From assembly GCA_927441425.1 (NCBI GenBank), contig CAKMKG010000008.1, positions 1 to 64,000 of the forward strand: a stretch of DNA of 64,000 bases, read 5' to 3'. This document shows, in pieces, positions 43,804-53,013 of this stretch (position 1 is its first letter; the number at the start of each line of letters is the position of its first letter). Made by a program: the position numbers and the translations under genes. The notes beneath the pieces were generated by a model. That model had not been told where the DNA came from. It was given only the letters and a program-made list of their open reading frames with translations, and searched no databases. Source of the stretch: an uncultured Bacillota bacterium. GTDB lineage: Bacteria > Bacillota > Clostridia > Peptostreptococcales > Anaerovoracaceae.

Positions 43804-46056
43804 ATGGACTATTTAGAAAAGCTAAACCCACAGCAGAGAGACGCAGCCGTACATAAAGAAGGACCCTTGCTGATTCTGGCCGGTGCTGGCAGTGGTAAGA
43901 CCAGCACCATGACTCATAGAATTGCCTATTTGATAAAAGAAGAGGGCATTGCCCCTTATCATATTCTTGCTGTTACCTTTACCAATAAGGCTGCAAAGGA
44001 AATGAGAGACAGGGTGGAGGACCTGATTGGGGAAGGAACCAACATGTGGATTCTTACCTTTCACTCTGCCTGCCTGCGCATACTCCGGAAGAACGCAGAA
44101 TTTGCTGGCTATAACAAGGATTTTGTCGTCTATGACCCTACCGATCAGAAGGTGGTTATTAAAAACTGCATCAAAGAACAGAACGTAGACGAAAAAAAGT
44201 ATCCTCCGAACTATGTTCTCAGCATCATCAGCGACTGCAAGGAAAAAGCAATCAGCCCGGCAAAATATGCCCAGATCAACGGCGTCGACTTCAAGAGCAA
44301 AATAATTTTGGATCTTTATACCGCTTATGAAGCTGTATTAAAGAAAAATAATGCCATGGATTTCGATGATCTGATTTTGAGAACGGTACAGCTCCTTGAA
44401 AAAAATGAGGACGTGCTGGCATATTACCAGGATAAATTCAAATATATCATGGTAGACGAATATCAGGATACCAACTTTATACAGTACCGGTTCATAAAGC
44501 TGCTGGCGGAAGCACATAATAACATCTGTGTTGTAGGGGATGATGATCAGTGCATTTATCAGTGGCGTGGTGCGGATATCAAGAATATCCTCGACTTTGA
44601 GAAGGATTTCAAAAACACGAAGGTGATCAAGCTGGAGCAGAATTACCGTTCCCATGCAAACATACTGGATGCTGCCCATTCCGTCATAGAAAAAAACAAG
44701 GGCAGAAAGCACAAGAAGCTCTGGACCGACAAGGAAAAGGGTGAAAAGATCAAGTACTATCGTGCAGATAACGAAAAAGATGAAGCCAGATATATTGCGC
44801 AGGAAATCGACCGGCTTCATTCGAAAGAACTGAAATACAGCGATTTCGCCGTTTTGTACCGTACCAATGCGCAGTCGAGAACCTTTGAAGAGGCACTTTC
44901 CGTACGAGAGGTCCCTTATCGCGTGCTTGGCGGAAACAGATATTACGATCGAAAAGAAATCAAGGATATTATGGCGTACATGAGACTGGTGCAAAATACC
45001 GCCGATGACCTGAGTCTGACCAGAATTATCAATGAGCCGAAGCGTGGCATTGGAGATAAGACCCTGGAAAAGTTGAAAGCGCTGGCTTCTGTCCGCAATG
45101 AGAGCCTGTTTGAATCGCTGACAGACGATGAAATCGTAGAGGGACTGCCCTCCAAGGCGGTGGATAGTATCAAAGAAATGATCACTGTCCTCAGCCAGTA
45201 TAGTCAGGAAAAGGACAACCTCAAGGTTTCGGATATTTACGACGGACTTTTGGTCCGTACGGGCTATTTGAAAAATTTGGAGCTTCAGAATACGGTGGAG
45301 GCCGAAGGAAGAATCGAAAATCTCCTGGAATTCAAATCTGTAATCTATGATTATGAAAAAGACAACTTGCAGCTTACCTTATCCGAGTTTATGGAAAAGG
45401 TCGCCCTGATGTCGGAAATCGATAACCACGATGCCGAAGAAAACGCCGTTGTGCTGATGACGCTGCACAGCGCCAAGGGGCTGGAGTTTCCTGTAGTATT
45501 TATTCCGGGAATGGAAGACGGTTTATTCCCCGGCTGGCGTGCCTTTGAGAAGGCGGACGGGATTGAAGAGGAAAGAAGGCTTTGCTATGTCGGGATGACC
45601 CGGGCAATGCAGAGGCTTTATCTGACCAGCGCAGATGTGCGTACCTTATACGGAAAAACCGACTATACAAAGGAGTCAATGTTTTTAAGGGAACTGGACA
45701 AGTCCTTAATTGACGGAGATGCGATTTATGAAAAAAAGAGCTCAACCGGAGGCTATTCCGGTACCGATATGGGGCGAAATCCGGGCTGGAGTCAAGGCGG
45801 AGGAAACGACGGGTATTCCGGTTCGGAAATATTTCGGCCCTTTGATCAGTTGAAATATATCAAACAAGGCCAGGGGACGGGAGCATCAGGAAGCAAGGCT
45901 GGCGGATCTGATCTGAAAGAAGGGGATAAGGTCAGCCATAATAAATTTGGGGAAGGGTTGGTGCTTTCGATGGAAGGGAGCACGGTGACCATCGCGTTTG
46001 ATTCGGTGGGCGTGAAGAAGCTTGCAAAGGATATCGCCCCAATCAAGAAAATTTAA
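43804..46056 (+). CDS. pcrA: ATP-dependent DNA helicase PcrA (UvrD family)
   Basis: Superfamily 1 helicase for repair and replication restart. Walker A ILAGAGSGKTSTMTHR, motif II VDEYQDTN, motif III GDDDQCIYQWRGA, motif IV EQNYRS, motif V TLHSAKGLEF and motif VI RLCYVGMTRA. A Tudor-like C-terminal domain (DLKEGDKVSHNKFGEGLVLS) matches PcrA. The ATG at 43804 with GGAGAG is preferred; the frame also has an ATG at 43792. 750 residues. Confidence 0.97.
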   Translation: MDYLEKLNPQQRDAAVHKEGPLLILAGAGSGKTSTMTHRIAYLIKEEGIAPYHILAVTFTNKAAKEMRDRVEDLIGEGTNMWILTFHSACLRILRKNAEFAGYNKDFVVYDPTDQKVVIKNCIKEQNVDEKKYPPNYVLSIISDCKEKAISPAKYAQINGVDFKSKIILDLYTAYEAVLKKNNAMDFDDLILRTVQLLEKNEDVLAYYQDKFKYIMVDEYQDTNFIQYRFIKLLAEAHNNICVVGDDDQCIYQWRGADIKNILDFEKDFKNTKVIKLEQNYRSHANILDAAHSVIEKNKGRKHKKLWTDKEKGEKIKYYRADNEKDEARYIAQEIDRLHSKELKYSDFAVLYRTNAQSRTFEEALSVREVPYRVLGGNRYYDRKEIKDIMAYMRLVQNTADDLSLTRIINEPKRGIGDKTLEKLKALASVRNESLFESLTDDEIVEGLPSKAVDSIKEMITVLSQYSQEKDNLKVSDIYDGLLVRTGYLKNLELQNTVEAEGRIENLLEFKSVIYDYEKDNLQLTLSEFMEKVALMSEIDNHDAEENAVVLMTLHSAKGLEFPVVFIPGMEDGLFPGWRAFEKADGIEEERRLCYVGMTRAMQRLYLTSADVRTLYGKTDYTKESMFLRELDKSLIDGDAIYEKKSSTGGYSGTDMGRNPGWSQGGGNDGYSGSEIFRPFDQLKYIKQGQGTGASGSKAGGSDLKEGDKVSHNKFGEGLVLSMEGSTVTIAFDSVGVKKLAKDIAPIKKI

Positions 46057-46105
46057 TGGTCCAAAATTGGCCGAATAAAATAAATAATTGCCAAGGAGTG
46101 CGGAG

Positions 46106-48088
46106 ATGAGTGACAAGCTCAGGATAATGAAAGAAAAGGTCAAGATCCTCAATGAAGCGGCGAAAGCGTATTATCAGGAAAACCGGGAAGTCATGCCTAA
46201 CATAGAGTATGACAGGCTATATGATGAACTACTGGAGCTGGAAAAGGAAACGGGGATCGTTTTGTCAAACAGCCCGACGATTCACGTCGGCTATGAGCTG
46301 GTAAGCGATTTGCCGAAAGAGGTCCATGAGCGGACCATGCTTTCCCTTGATAAAACCAAGGATGTGGGAGCATTGAAGGATTGGCTCGGGAATCAGACCG
46401 GGCTGCTTTCCTGGAAGCTGGACGGCCTTACCATCGTATTGACCTATTCCGACGGTAAGCTGATAAAGGCAGTAACCAGAGGAAACGGTGAAGTCGGTGA
46501 AGTCATCACAAACAATGCTAGGGTTTTTGCCAACCTTCCGTTGACGGTCTCTTTTCAGGGCGATCTGGTATTGAGAGGGGAGGCGGTGATCCGCTATTCG
46601 GATTTCTATAAAATCAATCAGGAAATTGAAGATGTGGGCGCAAAATACAAGAATCCGAGAAATTTGTGCAGCGGCTCTGTCAGACAGCTGAACAACAGAA
46701 TTACGGCAGAGAGAAATGTTAATTATTTTGCCTTTTCTGTATTGAGAGCGGATGGTCTTGACTTTCATAATTCAAGGCAAACCCAGATGGAGTGGCTGAG
46801 AAGTCAGGGCTTTGAGATTGTGGACTATAAAAAGGTAGATTCTGCGAGCCTGGAAGAAGCGGTTGCCTGGTTTGCTGACCATATCACAGAGAGTGATCTA
46901 CCATCCGACGGGCTGGTGCTGACATTGGATGACGTCGCGTACGGTGAATCCTTAGGGGCGACGGCGAAATTCCCCCGAGACTCCATCGCATTTAAATGGC
47001 GCGATGAAATCAAGGAAACCCAGCTGCTGGAGATTGAGTGGAGCGCATCCAGAACAGGATTGATCAACCCCATCGCAATTTTCGAACCCGTTGAATTGGA
47101 GGGGACAACCGTAAGCCGCGCCAGCGTTCATAATTTAAGCATTCTGGAAGGGCTGGAGCTGGGTATCGGCGACACCATAGAAGTATACAAGGCAAATATG
47201 ATCATCCCGCAGGTTTCCGGTAATCTTACGAGGAGCGGCAAGGTCGCAATTCCGGAGCATTGCCCCGCATGTGAACACGATACGGTCATCATGCAGGAAA
47301 GCGGAGTGAAAACACTATATTGCCCCAATGACGAATGCCCGGCAAAGCATATCAAATCCTTCGCCCACTTTGTCAGCAGGGATGCCATGGGCATTGACGG
47401 CCTATCCGAGGCTACTGTGGAGAAGCTGATCGATAAGGGCTTGGTCAGAGAGTATGCCGATATTTTCCATGTCGATCGTTATCAACAGGATATTACCGCA
47501 ATGGAAGGTTTCGGGGAGAAATCCTTTCGGAATCTTGTCGATTCCGTGAACAAAGCAAGAAAAACGAATCCGATTAGACTGCTTTACAGCCTTGGAATTC
47601 CAAATGTGGGGCTTTCCAATGCCAAAAATATCTGCAAAAATTTTAACTACGACTGGGCGGAAATCCAAAATGCTGATTATGATCAATTGATTCAAATAAA
47701 CGGTATCGGTGATGTGATGGCAAAGGCCTATGTGAATTACTTCCGAGAGGAGCGTAATCAATTCATCGTTGGTGATCTGCTTCAGGAATTAGAGTTTGAA
47801 GAACAGGCGGCCTCTGTTTCCGCTTCTGTGCAGATCTTTGAAGGCTTAACCTTTGTTATAACCGGTGCTGTAGAACGGTTCAAAAACAGAAATGAGATGA
47901 AGGAAACCATAGAATCATTGGGAGGAAAAACTACCGACTCCGTTACCTCCAAAACCAATTATCTAATCAACAACGACAATCTATCCGGTTCAACAAAAAA
48001 TAAAAAGGCCAAGGAGCTGGGCGTTAGCATTATTACAGAAGAACAATTGCTTGATTGGATCAATAACAATATGAGACCAGCGAATTGA
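46106..48088 (+). CDS. ligA: NAD-dependent DNA ligase
   Basis: Seals nicks using NAD. The adenylation Lys lies in WKLDGLTIVLTY, with RGEAVI and FPRDSIAFKWRDE further motifs, an OB fold, a Cys4 zinc finger (CPACEHD and CPNDECPAK), helix-hairpin-helix repeats and a C-terminal BRCT domain (about 590-655). The active-site segment and MLSLDKTKD instead of MLSLDNAF show a divergent branch of LigA. The ATG at 46106 follows AAGGAG. Next to pcrA, a common pairing. Confidence 0.93.
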   Translation: MSDKLRIMKEKVKILNEAAKAYYQENREVMPNIEYDRLYDELLELEKETGIVLSNSPTIHVGYELVSDLPKEVHERTMLSLDKTKDVGALKDWLGNQTGLLSWKLDGLTIVLTYSDGKLIKAVTRGNGEVGEVITNNARVFANLPLTVSFQGDLVLRGEAVIRYSDFYKINQEIEDVGAKYKNPRNLCSGSVRQLNNRITAERNVNYFAFSVLRADGLDFHNSRQTQMEWLRSQGFEIVDYKKVDSASLEEAVAWFADHITESDLPSDGLVLTLDDVAYGESLGATAKFPRDSIAFKWRDEIKETQLLEIEWSASRTGLINPIAIFEPVELEGTTVSRASVHNLSILEGLELGIGDTIEVYKANMIIPQVSGNLTRSGKVAIPEHCPACEHDTVIMQESGVKTLYCPNDECPAKHIKSFAHFVSRDAMGIDGLSEATVEKLIDKGLVREYADIFHVDRYQQDITAMEGFGEKSFRNLVDSVNKARKTNPIRLLYSLGIPNVGLSNAKNICKNFNYDWAEIQNADYDQLIQINGIGDVMAKAYVNYFREERNQFIVGDLLQELEFEEQAASVSASVQIFEGLTFVITGAVERFKNRNEMKETIESLGGKTTDSVTSKTNYLINNDNLSGSTKNKKAKELGVSIITEEQLLDWINNNMRPAN

Positions 48089-48094
48089 TATTTG

Positions 48095-48127
48095 ACACGA
48101 GGTGCCTCCCGCACCTCGTGTTTTTTT
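48095..48127 (+). terminator. Terminator after ligA
   Basis: ACACGAGGTGC (48095-48105) pairs with GCACCTCGTGT (48111-48121) around CTCCC, followed by seven T. A textbook intrinsic terminator. Confidence 0.95.
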
Positions 48128-48253
48128 ACGGGTACACAGCGCCAATAATTAAAAGAAATGCGATGATCGCTTTGTGATAATGTTACTGTGATTCATTGGA
48201 GGGCAGGGTATTATTATATTTAATTGATATTTAAGGATAAAGGAGATTTGTGT

Positions 48254-48727
48254 ATGACCGTTACATTTTATGCACTTTCAATGCTGGGACTTATCGTGTC
48301 AGTTTGGAAAAGCAAGGAAAAGACAGGGCTTGCATTAAAGAAGGCATGGAAGTCCTTTGAGAATATTTTACCGCAGCTTCTCGCGATCCTGGTCATCATT
48401 GGAATCATGCTGGCCATTCTGACTCCGGGACAGATCTCTGCGGTTTTAGGAAGCGAATCGGGTTGGATCGGTGTTCTGATCGCAGCAGCCATTGGATCGA
48501 TTACTTTGATTCCGGGCTTTGTTGCCTTTCCATTGGCCGCCGCCCTGCTTCATAATGGAGCGGGATATATGCAGATTGCAGCATTTGTATCAACGCTGAT
48601 GATGGTGGGTATCGTCACGATACCCCTTGAAAAACAGTTTTTTGGAATAAAGGCTACGATAGCCCGAAATGCCGCAGCCCTTGTCTTTTCGCTGATCGTC
48701 GCATTGGTAATGGGGGTTGCGTTATGA
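48254..48727 (+). CDS. Permease half-subunit (DUF318/ArsP-like), first part
   Basis: 157-residue membrane protein with about four helices and the segments FENILPQLLAILVIIG and GSITLIPGFVAFPLAAALLH, resembling one half of the ArsP/YraQ (DUF318) permease. The ATG at 48254 follows AAGGAG; a TTG-type upstream start at 48224 is unlikely. It overlaps the next gene by four bases and the two probably form one heteromeric permease. The substrate is unknown; a metal or metalloid is suggested by family. Confidence 0.8.
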   Translation: MTVTFYALSMLGLIVSVWKSKEKTGLALKKAWKSFENILPQLLAILVIIGIMLAILTPGQISAVLGSESGWIGVLIAAAIGSITLIPGFVAFPLAAALLHNGAGYMQIAAFVSTLMMVGIVTIPLEKQFFGIKATIARNAAALVFSLIVALVMGVAL

Positions 48728-49272
48728 GAGGATTTTTAAAAAGATATCGGGTATTTTTATTGCTCGTAGCAGTGAATATTGCCGTTGTTTTTATCTGGCC
48801 GGAAATTGGCATGAAATCACTGGAGCTGACAAGGGTAAACTTGATCGATATGCTCGCCGTAATCCCTCCTATCTTTATTCTGCTTGGACTCCTGGATGTC
48901 TGGGTCAAGAGGGAAACGATGGTCAGATTTATGGGGCAAGGCTCCGGAATCATCGGTGTTTTGCTGGCTTTTTTTATCGGTTCTGCCGCCGCCGGTCCTC
49001 TTTACGGAGCATTTCCGGTTGCTGGAGTACTCTTGAGAAAAGGCAGCAAGCTCTCGAACGTTTTCATCATGATAGGGGCTTGGTCTACTACGAAGGTGCC
49101 CCTGCTTCTGTTCGAAGCATCCGCACTTGGAATTAAGTTTACAGTGATACGCCTTCTGCTGGACGTTATCGGAATCGCTGGGATTGCATATTTTACAGAA
49201 AGAATTCTGTCACAAGACGAAAGGCAAGATATCTATGATAGAGCGATCAAGATGAATGAGATGAAAAAATAG
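48724..49272 (+). CDS. Permease half-subunit (DUF318/ArsP-like), second part
   Basis: 182 residues, about five helices. PPIFILLGLLDVWVKRETMV and FIGSAAAGPLYGAFPVAGVL mirror the GSITLIPGFVAFPLAAAL part of the partner, as in the two repeats of a full-length permease. The ATG is inside the stop of the first half (ATGA), so the stoichiometry is likely one to one. It is followed by an independently promoted DUF5320 gene. Confidence 0.8.
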   Translation: MRGFLKRYRVFLLLVAVNIAVVFIWPEIGMKSLELTRVNLIDMLAVIPPIFILLGLLDVWVKRETMVRFMGQGSGIIGVLLAFFIGSAAAGPLYGAFPVAGVLLRKGSKLSNVFIMIGAWSTTKVPLLLFEASALGIKFTVIRLLLDVIGIAGIAYFTERILSQDERQDIYDRAIKMNEMKK

Positions 49273-49322
49273 CAGCAACATATATCGAGTCATAAAAAAG
49301 GATAAATATAAATAAAAAATTA

Positions 49323-49350
49323 TTGACATATGATCATAATAGAATATAAT
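49323..49350 (+). promoter_or_regulatory. Promoter with TATGATCATA operator before the DUF5320 gene
   Basis: TTGACA (49323-49328), 16 bases, TATAAT (49345-49350). The spacer begins with TATGATCATAAT, a perfect palindrome next to the -35 box. A further CATATGCTCA copy lies at 49365-49374. The same arrangement recurs at 49702, 60750 and on the minus strand near 60683 and 56118. Confidence 0.75.
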
Positions 49351-49396
49351 AAAGCCATAAATAGCATATGCTCAAAATATAAAGGAGGTGAAAAAA

Positions 49397-49618
49397 ATGC
49401 CAGGAAAAGATGGAACCGGTCCATTTGGATTTGGCCCTTTGACCGGAAGCGGGTTGGGGATTGGATTGGGTTATGGATGCAGAAGAAGATTTAATGATAT
49501 TGTACCAACGGAAATGACGGAGAGAGAATTGCTTTCAGCGCAAAAAGATCTGCTTGAAGCAAGGCTGAACACGATCAACAAGCATTTGAACAAAACAAAG
49601 GAAACGAATAATAAGTAA
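49397..49618 (+). CDS. DUF5320 family protein
   Basis: 73 residues starting MPGKDGTGPFGFGPLTGSGL, the hallmark Gly-rich opening of DUF5320, followed by a coiled coil (ERELLSAQKDLLEARLNTIN). Such proteins are common beside NifX/ORP-family and MinD-type ATPase genes in anaerobes; the function is unknown. I chose the ATG at 49397, well spaced from AAAGGAGGTG. Confidence 0.88.
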   Translation: MPGKDGTGPFGFGPLTGSGLGIGLGYGCRRRFNDIVPTEMTERELLSAQKDLLEARLNTINKHLNKTKETNNK

Positions 49619-49644
49619 CAGGGGAAACCCTGTTACTTATTATT
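49607..49644 (+). terminator. Terminator overlapping the end of the DUF5320 gene
   Basis: AATAATAAGTAACAGG (49607-49622) pairs perfectly with CCTGTTACTTATTATT (49629-49644). The stop codon lies inside the left arm. TTAATG follows. Confidence 0.8.
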
Positions 49645-49701
49645 TTAATGAGCGTGATACAGGAGCCGGAAATAAGACACGTAATCCTTAGCAGGAGTAA
49701 A

Positions 49702-49730
49702 TTGACGTATGTTCATAATTAAGCTAAAAT
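49702..49730 (+). promoter_or_regulatory. Promoter with TATGTTCATA operator before the flavin reductase gene
   Basis: TTGACG (49702-49707), 17 bases, TAAAAT (49725-49730). The spacer starts with TATGTTCATAAT, the same motif and place as in the DUF5320 promoter. Confidence 0.7.
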
Positions 49731-49787
49731 AAGACTAACAAAAAAAGTTGCCAAAGGGTAATAATCATATGAGAAATGGAGTGTGTT

Positions 49788-50297
49788 ATGGGTATGAATG
49801 AAAAGGCAGAAAAAAGACAAGCAAATATGAGATCTTGCCTCCAGCCAATGCCAAAGGTCCTTGTCTCATGTCGGGGTTTGGACGGAGAAAACAACGTACT
49901 TGCTGTGGGGTATTGTGCGAACTGCAGCTATGATCCACCAATGGTCATGGTTGGAATTGTTCCGACCAGATATTCCTATAAAATGATTAAAGAATCCGGT
50001 GTTTTCGTCGTAAACCTTGTTGAGACAGATTACAAGGATGCTTTCGACTATTTGGGAAGCCATAGTAAAAGGGATGAAGACAAGCTTGCAAAAATGAACA
50101 TTAAATTAGCGGAGGGCAAGAAGGTCAAAGCGCCTATTTTAATAGATTGCCCGGTCAATATAGAGTGCAGCGTTGTAGACTCTATTGTCACCGGCTCACA
50201 TGAATTGTTTATAGGAAAGATTGAACACGTACATGCAGAGGCTCGAATCGTTGATAAAGACGGTAATGTTGAATATTCCAAAGTAAACTTTTTATAA
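49788..50297 (+). CDS. Flavin reductase family protein
   Basis: FMN-binding split-barrel protein of 169 residues. PKVLVSCRGLDGENNVLAVG, the NCSYDPPMVMVGI strand, SYKMIKESGVFVVNLV and GSHELFIGKIEHVHAEARIV are conserved in flavin reductase-like proteins. I placed the start at the ATG 49788, after GGAG; other in-frame ATGs at 49776 and 49794 are possible. The physiological electron partner is unknown; nearby ferredoxin genes may be partners. Confidence 0.88.
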   Translation: MGMNEKAEKRQANMRSCLQPMPKVLVSCRGLDGENNVLAVGYCANCSYDPPMVMVGIVPTRYSYKMIKESGVFVVNLVETDYKDAFDYLGSHSKRDEDKLAKMNIKLAEGKKVKAPILIDCPVNIECSVVDSIVTGSHELFIGKIEHVHAEARIVDKDGNVEYSKVNFL

Positions 50298-50371
50298 GGA
50301 AATAACCGTAGGTAAGAATGTAGATGGGAATTACTGCGTACGACAGAAATTTCAATAGTATTTTAATTTTA

Positions 50372-50400
50372 TTGCAGATACATGCATAACAAGATACAAT
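50372..50400 (+). promoter_or_regulatory. Likely sigma-A promoter for the C_GCAxxG_C_C gene
   Basis: TTGCAG (50372-50377), 17 bases, TACAAT (50395-50400), ending 57 bases before the ATG. The TATGnTCATA motif is not evident here; only CATGCATAAC is seen in the spacer. Confidence 0.5.
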
Positions 50401-50457
50401 GGTGCCGGGTATTCGGTTTATAAACAGGAATCGTTTGATAGGAAAGGAGATCAAAGC

Positions 50458-50898
50458 ATGAGCGAAGAAATGTCTATTGAAGCGAGAAACAAAGCCGGTA
50501 ATTATTTTAAAGAAGGATACAACTGCGCTGAGGCAGTATTTTTAACCTTTCGAGAATTGCTTGCACCCGAGATGGATCCTGCCATGGTAAGACTTATGAC
50601 CGGATTTGGCGGAGGAGTAGGAGAGGCTGGCTGTATGTGCGGTGCGTTGACCGGTTCAATCGCCTCATTGAATATGATCAAGGGGAGGACAACAAATCAG
50701 GTGCCCCGTGATGAAGCTTATCAATTAGCAAAGGAATTCTCTGAGAAATTCACAGAGAAATATGGTGTAACGTGCTGCCGGGCCCTTAATCCGCACCCCT
50801 TTGAGACTAGGGAGCATTTGACCAACTGCCTCAAAATCACCGGAAATACCAGTAAGATGCTAATGGAGTTTCTCAATGAGAAAGAATTAATCAAATAA
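50458..50898 (+). CDS. C_GCAxxG_C_C family redox protein
   Basis: 146-residue protein with the family's cysteines: GYNCAEAV, GEAGCMCGALTGSI and TCCRALNPHP, then a final Cys in LTNCLKITG. The family is thought to be a redox or metal-binding protein related to split-Soret-type proteins; the activity is not established. The AAGGAGATC RBS is strong. It is 33 bases before the EFR1-type gene, probably cotranscribed. Confidence 0.9.
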   Translation: MSEEMSIEARNKAGNYFKEGYNCAEAVFLTFRELLAPEMDPAMVRLMTGFGGGVGEAGCMCGALTGSIASLNMIKGRTTNQVPRDEAYQLAKEFSEKFTEKYGVTCCRALNPHPFETREHLTNCLKITGNTSKMLMEFLNEKELIK

Positions 50899-50930
50899 GT
50901 TTTGATTATACACATGAACGAGGGATCATA

Positions 50931-51782
50931 ATGAATATAAAAAAGGTTTGGGCTGTTTATTTCAGCGCGACGGGGACCACAAAGAAAGTAGTAGAGGGAA
51001 TGGTAAGGGTTCTTGTTGAAAAGCTGGGAGCGGAGTATGAAGTGTTTGATTTTACGCTGCCCACCGCACGAAAGGAAGCGGTAACCTTTCGTGCTGATGA
51101 ACTGGTCGTATTTGGTACACCGGTATATGCCGGTCGTGTGCCGAATGTTTTGCTGAATTATTTAGAAACAATCGAAGGAAATGGTGCTTCTGCAGTTCCG
51201 GTGGTCCTGTACGGAAACCGGGATTATGATGACGCCTTGATTGAATTGAGAGACATATTGGAAAAAAGAAATTTACATACAATCGCAGCAGCTGCTTGCA
51301 TCGGGGAACATTCCTTTTCTTATATTCTGGCAAAGGACAGACCGGATGAATCGGATATGCTGGAAGTATATGATTTTGCCTGTAAAGTTGCCGAAAAAGT
51401 CAAAGGGATCGCTAATTTGGTTGGAATGGAGCCAATTCCTGTGAAAGGCATACCGGCCCCATACAGAGGCTATTACCAGCCACGGGATCGCGAAGGAAAT
51501 CCTGTTGACATCCGAAAGGTGAAGCCTTTGACGAAGGAGAACTGTAACAACTGCATGATCTGTGCCGATGTTTGTCCCATGGGCTCCATCAGTCATGATG
51601 ATGTAAGAGCGTTTGTCGGTATCTGTATTAAATGTGGGGCCTGTATTAAAAGCTGCCCGTTACTTGTAAAATATTATGAAGACGAAGCATTTCTGTACCA
51701 CCAGAACGAATTAGAAGAAGGGTACACACGAAGAGCCGAGCCTGAGTGGTTTATAGAACAGGAAGTTTATGATTGTAATTAA
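50931..51782 (+). CDS. EFR1-type flavodoxin-ferredoxin protein
   Basis: Fused redox carrier: flavodoxin-like domain (about 1-160; VYFSATGTTKKVVEGM is the FMN phosphate loop, FGTPVYAGRVP the second loop) and a C-terminal ferredoxin with two 4Fe-4S motifs, CNNCMICADVCP and CIKCGACIKSCP (about 203-245). 283 residues. It may feed electrons to the neighbouring flavin or iron proteins; that is inference. Confidence 0.93.
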   Translation: MNIKKVWAVYFSATGTTKKVVEGMVRVLVEKLGAEYEVFDFTLPTARKEAVTFRADELVVFGTPVYAGRVPNVLLNYLETIEGNGASAVPVVLYGNRDYDDALIELRDILEKRNLHTIAAAACIGEHSFSYILAKDRPDESDMLEVYDFACKVAEKVKGIANLVGMEPIPVKGIPAPYRGYYQPRDREGNPVDIRKVKPLTKENCNNCMICADVCPMGSISHDDVRAFVGICIKCGACIKSCPLLVKYYEDEAFLYHQNELEEGYTRRAEPEWFIEQEVYDCN

Positions 51783-51806
51783 ATGATTAAGGAGCTGTTT
51801 AAGTAA

Positions 51807-52964
51807 ATGAAAACATCGAGGAAAAAAGAAAATAATATCATCGTATTCGTTGTCCTTATTTCATTCCTGATGATCTATGCGGGAAACAAAATTGCTATGA
51901 AGGACATGGACTTTTTCAACCAAACAAATGATCTTATCGTCGCGAAGGCGGAGGTAACGAAGGTATTGACTGAAACTGTCAATGAGTACGGCACAATTTT
52001 ATTTGAATGCGAAATCCTGGAAGGAGATAATGCGGGACAAATCATTACCGCAGGTCAGACCATAGATGCTGATACACAGGCCAGCATCAGAATTGTTGAA
52101 AAAGGGGATGTTATCTTTTTAGGTGATGCGACGGAATATGAAATCGGTGCGGATTGGTTCTTGTATGAATACGAGCGCTTTAACGGAATTGTCTGGCTTG
52201 GTGTTGCTTTCGGGATTCTGCTGCTGCTCTTTGGTAGGAGTAAAGGCTTAAGAACCATCATCTCACTGACCTTTACCTGTGCTACGATTTTCTTTGTATT
52301 TATCCCGGCCATTATCTCAGGATACAATATATACGTGAGTGCAATTCTTGTTTGTATCTTTATCACGTTTATGGCATTGCTGATCGTACAGGGGCCCAAT
52401 TCGAAAACTTTGGCTGCCGGGCTCGGCTGTATTGGCGGTTTATTGGTTGTGAGCTTGATTACACTTGGAATGAGTGAAATCTTAAAAATTTCGGGATTGG
52501 TTGACGACGACTCCTATTTTCTGCTTTATCTGGATACGGCAAATCCGATCAATCTAAAAGCGATTGTATTCGCTGCGATTACGATTGGTGCTACCGGGGC
52601 GATTCTTGACATAGCTGTTGATATTGCAGCAGCACTGAGCGAGGTGCACCGCCACGCTTGCAAGATAACCCTCCAACAGACCATAAAATCAGGAATTACG
52701 ATTGGGCAGGATATCGTGGGAAGTATGGCGAACACCCTCATCCTTGCTTATATCGGAAGCACGCTGGCTATGATTCTACTGCTGCTCGTGCATACCGGAT
52801 CGCCGCAGGATCTGCTGAACAGTGAGCTGATCATTGTGGAAATTCTTCAAGCATTAGCAGGAAGCATCGGGATTCTGTTTACCATACCGCTAACCTCCAT
52901 CAGTTGTGGTATCTTATATAATAGGAAAAAATCAGGTTTGAGCGATACGCAAGCAGAAGAGTAG
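51807..52964 (+). CDS. YibE/F family membrane protein
   Basis: 385 residues: an N-terminal membrane anchor (about 12-28), an extracytoplasmic beta-rich part (about 35-125) and about seven membrane helices carrying GATGAILDIAVDIAAALSEV, the YibE/F signature. Function unknown. An AAGGAG RBS lies 12 bases before the ATG. It is convergent with feoB, sharing a long hairpin. Confidence 0.9.
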   Translation: MKTSRKKENNIIVFVVLISFLMIYAGNKIAMKDMDFFNQTNDLIVAKAEVTKVLTETVNEYGTILFECEILEGDNAGQIITAGQTIDADTQASIRIVEKGDVIFLGDATEYEIGADWFLYEYERFNGIVWLGVAFGILLLLFGRSKGLRTIISLTFTCATIFFVFIPAIISGYNIYVSAILVCIFITFMALLIVQGPNSKTLAAGLGCIGGLLVVSLITLGMSEILKISGLVDDDSYFLLYLDTANPINLKAIVFAAITIGATGAILDIAVDIAAALSEVHRHACKITLQQTIKSGITIGQDIVGSMANTLILAYIGSTLAMILLLLVHTGSPQDLLNSELIIVEILQALAGSIGILFTIPLTSISCGILYNRKKSGLSDTQAEE

Positions 52965-52993
52965 GGGCTGTCAAACAGCCTCTACTCTTCTGC
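52953..52993. terminator. Bidirectional hairpin between YibE/F and feoB
   Basis: GCAGAAGAGTAGGGGCTGT pairs with ACAGCCTCTACTCTTCTGC with one mismatch and a CAA loop. The left arm includes the YibE/F stop codon. No long T-tract follows, but it lies exactly between convergent genes. Confidence 0.65.
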
Positions 52994-53013
52994 ACATTTG
53001 TTTTCCACATCTG

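Noticed and set aside
44338..44994. Minus-strand open frame of 218 codons opposite pcrA
   Set aside because: Antisense to conserved helicase motifs; composition is that of a shadow frame.
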